Source: Paraburkholderia lacunae (lineage in GTDB: Bacteria > Pseudomonadota > Gammaproteobacteria > Burkholderiales > Burkholderiaceae). From it: a stretch of DNA of 64,000 nt. Where the stretch lies: NCBI RefSeq assembly GCF_003353175.1, contig NZ_QHKS01000023.1, forward strand, positions 1 to 64,000. Reading direction: 5' to 3'. Shown here piece by piece: positions 61,854-64,000 of this stretch; the first letter of the stretch is position 1, and each line of letters opens with the position of its first letter. The notes under the pieces are model-generated. The model was given only the letters and a program-made list of their open reading frames with translations, ran no database searches and was not told the origin of the DNA. The position numbers were made by a program, and so were the translations under genes.

Positions 61854-62585
61854 TTACTTCATCTGCACCGAACCCGACACATTGACCGTCACGGTGGACG
61901 TACCGCCTTCGATCGGCACTGGAGCCGAGGCCTTCGCGTCGGCGCTCATGGCACGTGCGCTCATCATCATCATCGGACGCGGCATGATGCCGTTGTGCCC
62001 GACATTGACCTCGCGGATCGAATAGCCGCTGTAGCCGAACGCCTGTGCCGACGAAGAAGCCTGCTCGCGGAACGACTTGATCGCTTCGCCGGTGAGCTTC
62101 TGTTCGGCGGTGCGCTGCGCTTCAGGCGACAGCGAGAATTGCACATTGCCGACCTGCATGATCGATGCCACCTGACCCGCGAGCTTCGACGCGGCGGCGA
62201 AGTCGTGCGATTCGAGCACGACTTCCGTACGGCCGCGCCATGCGGAGATACGGCCGTCGCGATCGGTGGACGGATAGATCGAGAACGAACCCGTGCGCGC
62301 CGTCACGCCATTCACACCCTTGGCTTTTTGCAGCGCCGAATCGGCGCGCTGATTCAGCGTTGACGTGAGTGCCGACGGATCGCTCGCTTCCTGCTCATAA
62401 AACAGCGTGATATTGACGACGTCTTGCGGCACTTCCGCGCTGGCCTGGGCATTCAGCGACAGCACGCCCGAGGGCTGATACTGAGTCACGCCTTGCGCGC
62501 GCGCCATGGCCGGCGTCAATGCGAGGGCCGCGGGGGCCACGCACACAACAGCGAGTGCGAGTGCACGTGCAGTGTTTTTTGTCAT
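61854..62585 (-). CDS. SIMPL-domain (DUF541) secreted protein
   Basis: 243 aa. Signal peptide (ALALAVVCVAPAALALTPAMA, cleavage near ARA), then LSLNAQASAEVPQDVVNITL and the family body. The C-terminus includes a Met-rich segment (MPRPMMMMSARAM). SIMPL proteins are periplasmic or outer-membrane associated; the molecular role is unknown, with reported links to oxidative stress. Confidence 0.88.
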   Translation of the reverse strand: MTKNTARALALAVVCVAPAALALTPAMARAQGVTQYQPSGVLSLNAQASAEVPQDVVNITLFYEQEASDPSALTSTLNQRADSALQKAKGVNGVTARTGSFSIYPSTDRDGRISAWRGRTEVVLESHDFAAASKLAGQVASIMQVGNVQFSLSPEAQRTAEQKLTGEAIKSFREQASSSAQAFGYSGYSIREVNVGHNGIMPRPMMMMSARAMSADAKASAPVPIEGGTSTVTVNVSGSVQMK

Positions 62586-62787
62586 TCTCGGACTCCTTGC
62601 TTGGACAGGTTATGCGCGATTGGAGCAAACGCGCTGCAATGGCACGGCGTTTGCAGGTCCATTTGCGAGTCCGTTAGGCGCTTGTAACCTCGGCTTGGTT
62701 CCCCAATTTGACGTTGCTTCAAGGTTGGGGTTTGCTTCTGCTTTGCGCTCGCGGCAGCGACAACGCGCCGCACGTACACATGCAGCT

Positions 62788-63246
62788 TCAAACAAGCCGC
62801 TTCGTGATGAAGCGCCATTCGGCTTCGGTCACCGGCGTGATCGACAAACGGTTGCCTCTCGCCAGCACGCGCATGTCCGCGAGCTCCTCATGTTCGCGCA
62901 ACGCGGCAAGCGGAATCAGCGGGATTTTCTTCTTGAACACTACGTCGACGAGCAACCAGCGCGGCGTTTCCGGCGACGACTTCGCGTCGTAGTAGGGGCT
63001 CTTCCTGTCGAACTGCGTCGGATCCGGATAAGCCGTGGACGACACCTCGGCGAGGCCCGCAATGCCCGGTTCGGGGCAGCTCGAGTGATAGAACAGCACG
63101 CCGTCGCCGACCTGCATCATGTCGCGCATGAAATTGCGCGCCTGATAGTTGCGCACGCCGGTCCACGGCAACGTGCGTTGCGGTGCATTGGCGAGATGGT
63201 CGATGCTTGCTTCGTCCGGTTCGGACTTCATTAGCCAGTAGCGCAT
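62788..63246 (-). CDS. EVE-domain protein
   Basis: 152 aa. MRYWLMKSEPDEASIDHLAN, WTGVRNYQARNFMRDMMQVG and VLFYHSSC are diagnostic of the EVE fold (PUA-like), which binds modified bases. It is cytosolic. The gene sits between the SIMPL gene and 6S RNA. Confidence 0.93.
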   Translation of the reverse strand: MRYWLMKSEPDEASIDHLANAPQRTLPWTGVRNYQARNFMRDMMQVGDGVLFYHSSCPEPGIAGLAEVSSTAYPDPTQFDRKSPYYDAKSSPETPRWLLVDVVFKKKIPLIPLAALREHEELADMRVLARGNRLSITPVTEAEWRFITKRLV

Positions 63247-63301
63247 GAATCGAATTGAACCTTAAGCAGGTGAAGTTGCGAAAGAAACCGGAAACCCAAA
63301 G

Positions 63302-63334
63302 AAAAACGGCATCGAACCGAAGTCCGATGCCGTT
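63302..63334 (-). terminator. Terminator of the 6S RNA gene
   Basis: AACGGCATCG / CGATGCCGTT (63305-63314 and 63325-63334) form a 10-bp stem. On the minus strand the run TTTTT follows directly. It lies a few bases after the predicted 3' end of 6S RNA. Confidence 0.8.
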
Positions 63335-63339
63335 CTAAA

Positions 63340-63522
63340 TAAGGTCCCCGCCTTAGCCGCTAGGCCGGCATCCTGAACCGGGGGTTCAGAATTGGTCGCA
63401 GTTAGCAGCACTTCGGGTACATCAGACAGAGTGACGCGCACACCCGTGCTACAAATTTCCACAACCGTGCACATGGCATTGGTTCAAGGAATATATGACC
63501 TTGGCGAACCAGGCAGGGAAGC
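63340..63522 (-). ncRNA. ssrS: 6S RNA
   Basis: About 183 nt on the minus strand downstream of zapA, the conserved position of ssrS. The terminal stem is CCCTGCCT (63518-63511) pairing with AGGCGGGG (63353-63346) over 8 bp including one G-U. Internal features match 6S RNA: GTTCGCCAAGG and CCTTGAACCAAT near the 5' side and TGAACCCCCGGTTCA, then GCCGGCCTAGCGGC near the 3' side. 6S RNA mimics an open promoter and binds sigma-70 RNA polymerase in stationary phase. Exact ends are inferred from the stem. Confidence 0.82.
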
Positions 63523-63626
63523 TAAACCGATGAAGCTAAAACGATTGAACTCAAACGTTCGCGCGAGTCTTTGCTCATGCACTCCGCTTGAATCCGCAGC
63601 CGATCTCAGGAACGGCCACTAGACAC

Positions 63627-63941
63627 TTACTGCATGCTGTACTGTTGAATCACAGTACCCAGCTGCTCATTCATTTGATGCATTGTACGCCGGATTTCTT
63701 CAGCGGGAAATGCTTCTCCGTGTCTCACGCTCGTTTGCAGCTTAAGCAGTTCCGATGCCAGCGACAGCGCAGCCATGACGGCAATGCGATCCGTGCCGCG
63801 CACGTTGCTGCTATTGCGGATCTTCAACATTTCGGCGTCTACGCGCGCCACCGCTTCGAGCAGCGCCGCTTCGGTTTCCGGCGAGCAGGCGAGACGATAC
63901 GGCACGCCGAGAATCGAGACTTCGATCTGCTTCGTGGTCAT
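63627..63941 (-). CDS. zapA: Cell division protein ZapA
   Basis: 104 aa. KQIEVSILGVPYRLACSPET and the helical AALLEAVARVDAEMLKIRN identify ZapA, which bundles FtsZ filaments. DRIAVMAALSLASELLKL is the family core. Its ATG overlaps the stop of the upstream gene by four bases (ATGA). It precedes 6S RNA on the same strand. Confidence 0.94.
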   Translation of the reverse strand: MTTKQIEVSILGVPYRLACSPETEAALLEAVARVDAEMLKIRNSSNVRGTDRIAVMAALSLASELLKLQTSVRHGEAFPAEEIRRTMHQMNEQLGTVIQQYSMQ

Positions 63942-64000
63942 GCATTTTCTCCGTGGCGGGTGGCGGCGCTGTCCGCTTCGACCTCGTGTTGCTCGGGTTC
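63938..64000 (-). CDS. 3' end of a gene upstream of zapA (partial)
   Basis: The last 20 codons (EPEQHEVEADSAATRHGENA) run to a TGA that overlaps the zapA start. The gene continues beyond the window. By position it could be a small ZapB-like coiled-coil protein, but too little is visible to say. Confidence 0.6.
   Translation of the reverse strand, partial: EPEQHEVEADSAATRHGENA

Overview
This GC-rich window reads as chromosomal DNA of a Burkholderiaceae bacterium, most likely Paraburkholderia or a close Burkholderia relative. The indications are the combination of a urt/ure urea cluster, lptFG-pepA-holC, a Kdo hydroxylase next to waaA, paired DUF3443/DUF2844 genes, a ferredoxin-type CysI with an APS-type CysH, and a zapA-6S RNA junction. 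The family assignments come from reading motifs and gene order; no database search was run.

Region by region. (1) 1-4.1 kb is a decayed accessory stretch. It holds an integrase-N-domain protein with no catalytic domain, an intact NERD-domain gene, a frameshifted relic of a second NERD gene and the 3' remnant of a chemotaxis receptor, with over 1 kb of non-coding debris. (2) 4.2-10.3 kb (minus) is a small surface-polysaccharide cluster: flippase, GT2, GT4, galE and manC. A phosphomannomutase diverges from it. (3) 12.2-15.6 kb (plus) is LPS inner core: waaC, a Kdo hydroxylase and waaA. (4) 15.7-28.1 kb (minus) is a nitrogen-scavenging block: the urea ABC transporter urtABCDE, ureD, a polar amino-acid-type binding protein, then ureABCEFG. 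Two sites match the sigma-54 -24/-12 consensus very closely, one before urtA and one before the embedded binding protein. (5) 28.5-35.3 kb has an omega-aminotransferase, two tandem DUF2844-DUF3443 cassettes whose DUF3443 members carry both pepsin-type DTGS and DSGT motifs on a lipoprotein anchor, a rhodanese and pcm.

(6) 35.6-42.5 kb (plus) is a sugar operon: a LacI-type repressor with a perfect 18-bp palindrome at its own start, a CUT2-type ABC transporter, a TIM-barrel isomerase and a Gfo/Idh/MocA dehydrogenase. (7) 42.6-51.6 kb is sulfur assimilation: cysB divergent from cysI-DUF934-cysH-cysD-cysN-cobA. The Cys pattern of CysH and the lack of cysC indicate direct APS reduction; CobA and CbiX fit siroheme supply for CysI. 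(8) 51.6-57.2 kb carries cbiX-lptG-lptF (minus) divergent from pepA-holC-DUF2486. (9) 57.3-64 kb carries a class I cytochrome c, ilvD with a divergent LysR gene, lgt, a SIMPL protein, an EVE protein, 6S RNA and zapA, with the last 20 codons of an upstream gene at the edge.

Cross-cutting observations: two copies of a hairpin-forming intergenic element lie just upstream of translation starts (39.2 and 49.4 kb), a different perfect 15-bp inverted repeat sits between urtD and urtE, and three genes within about 4.5 kb (pepA, DUF2486, LysR) contain short in-frame tandem repeats. No tRNA, rRNA, CRISPR array or intact insertion sequence was seen.
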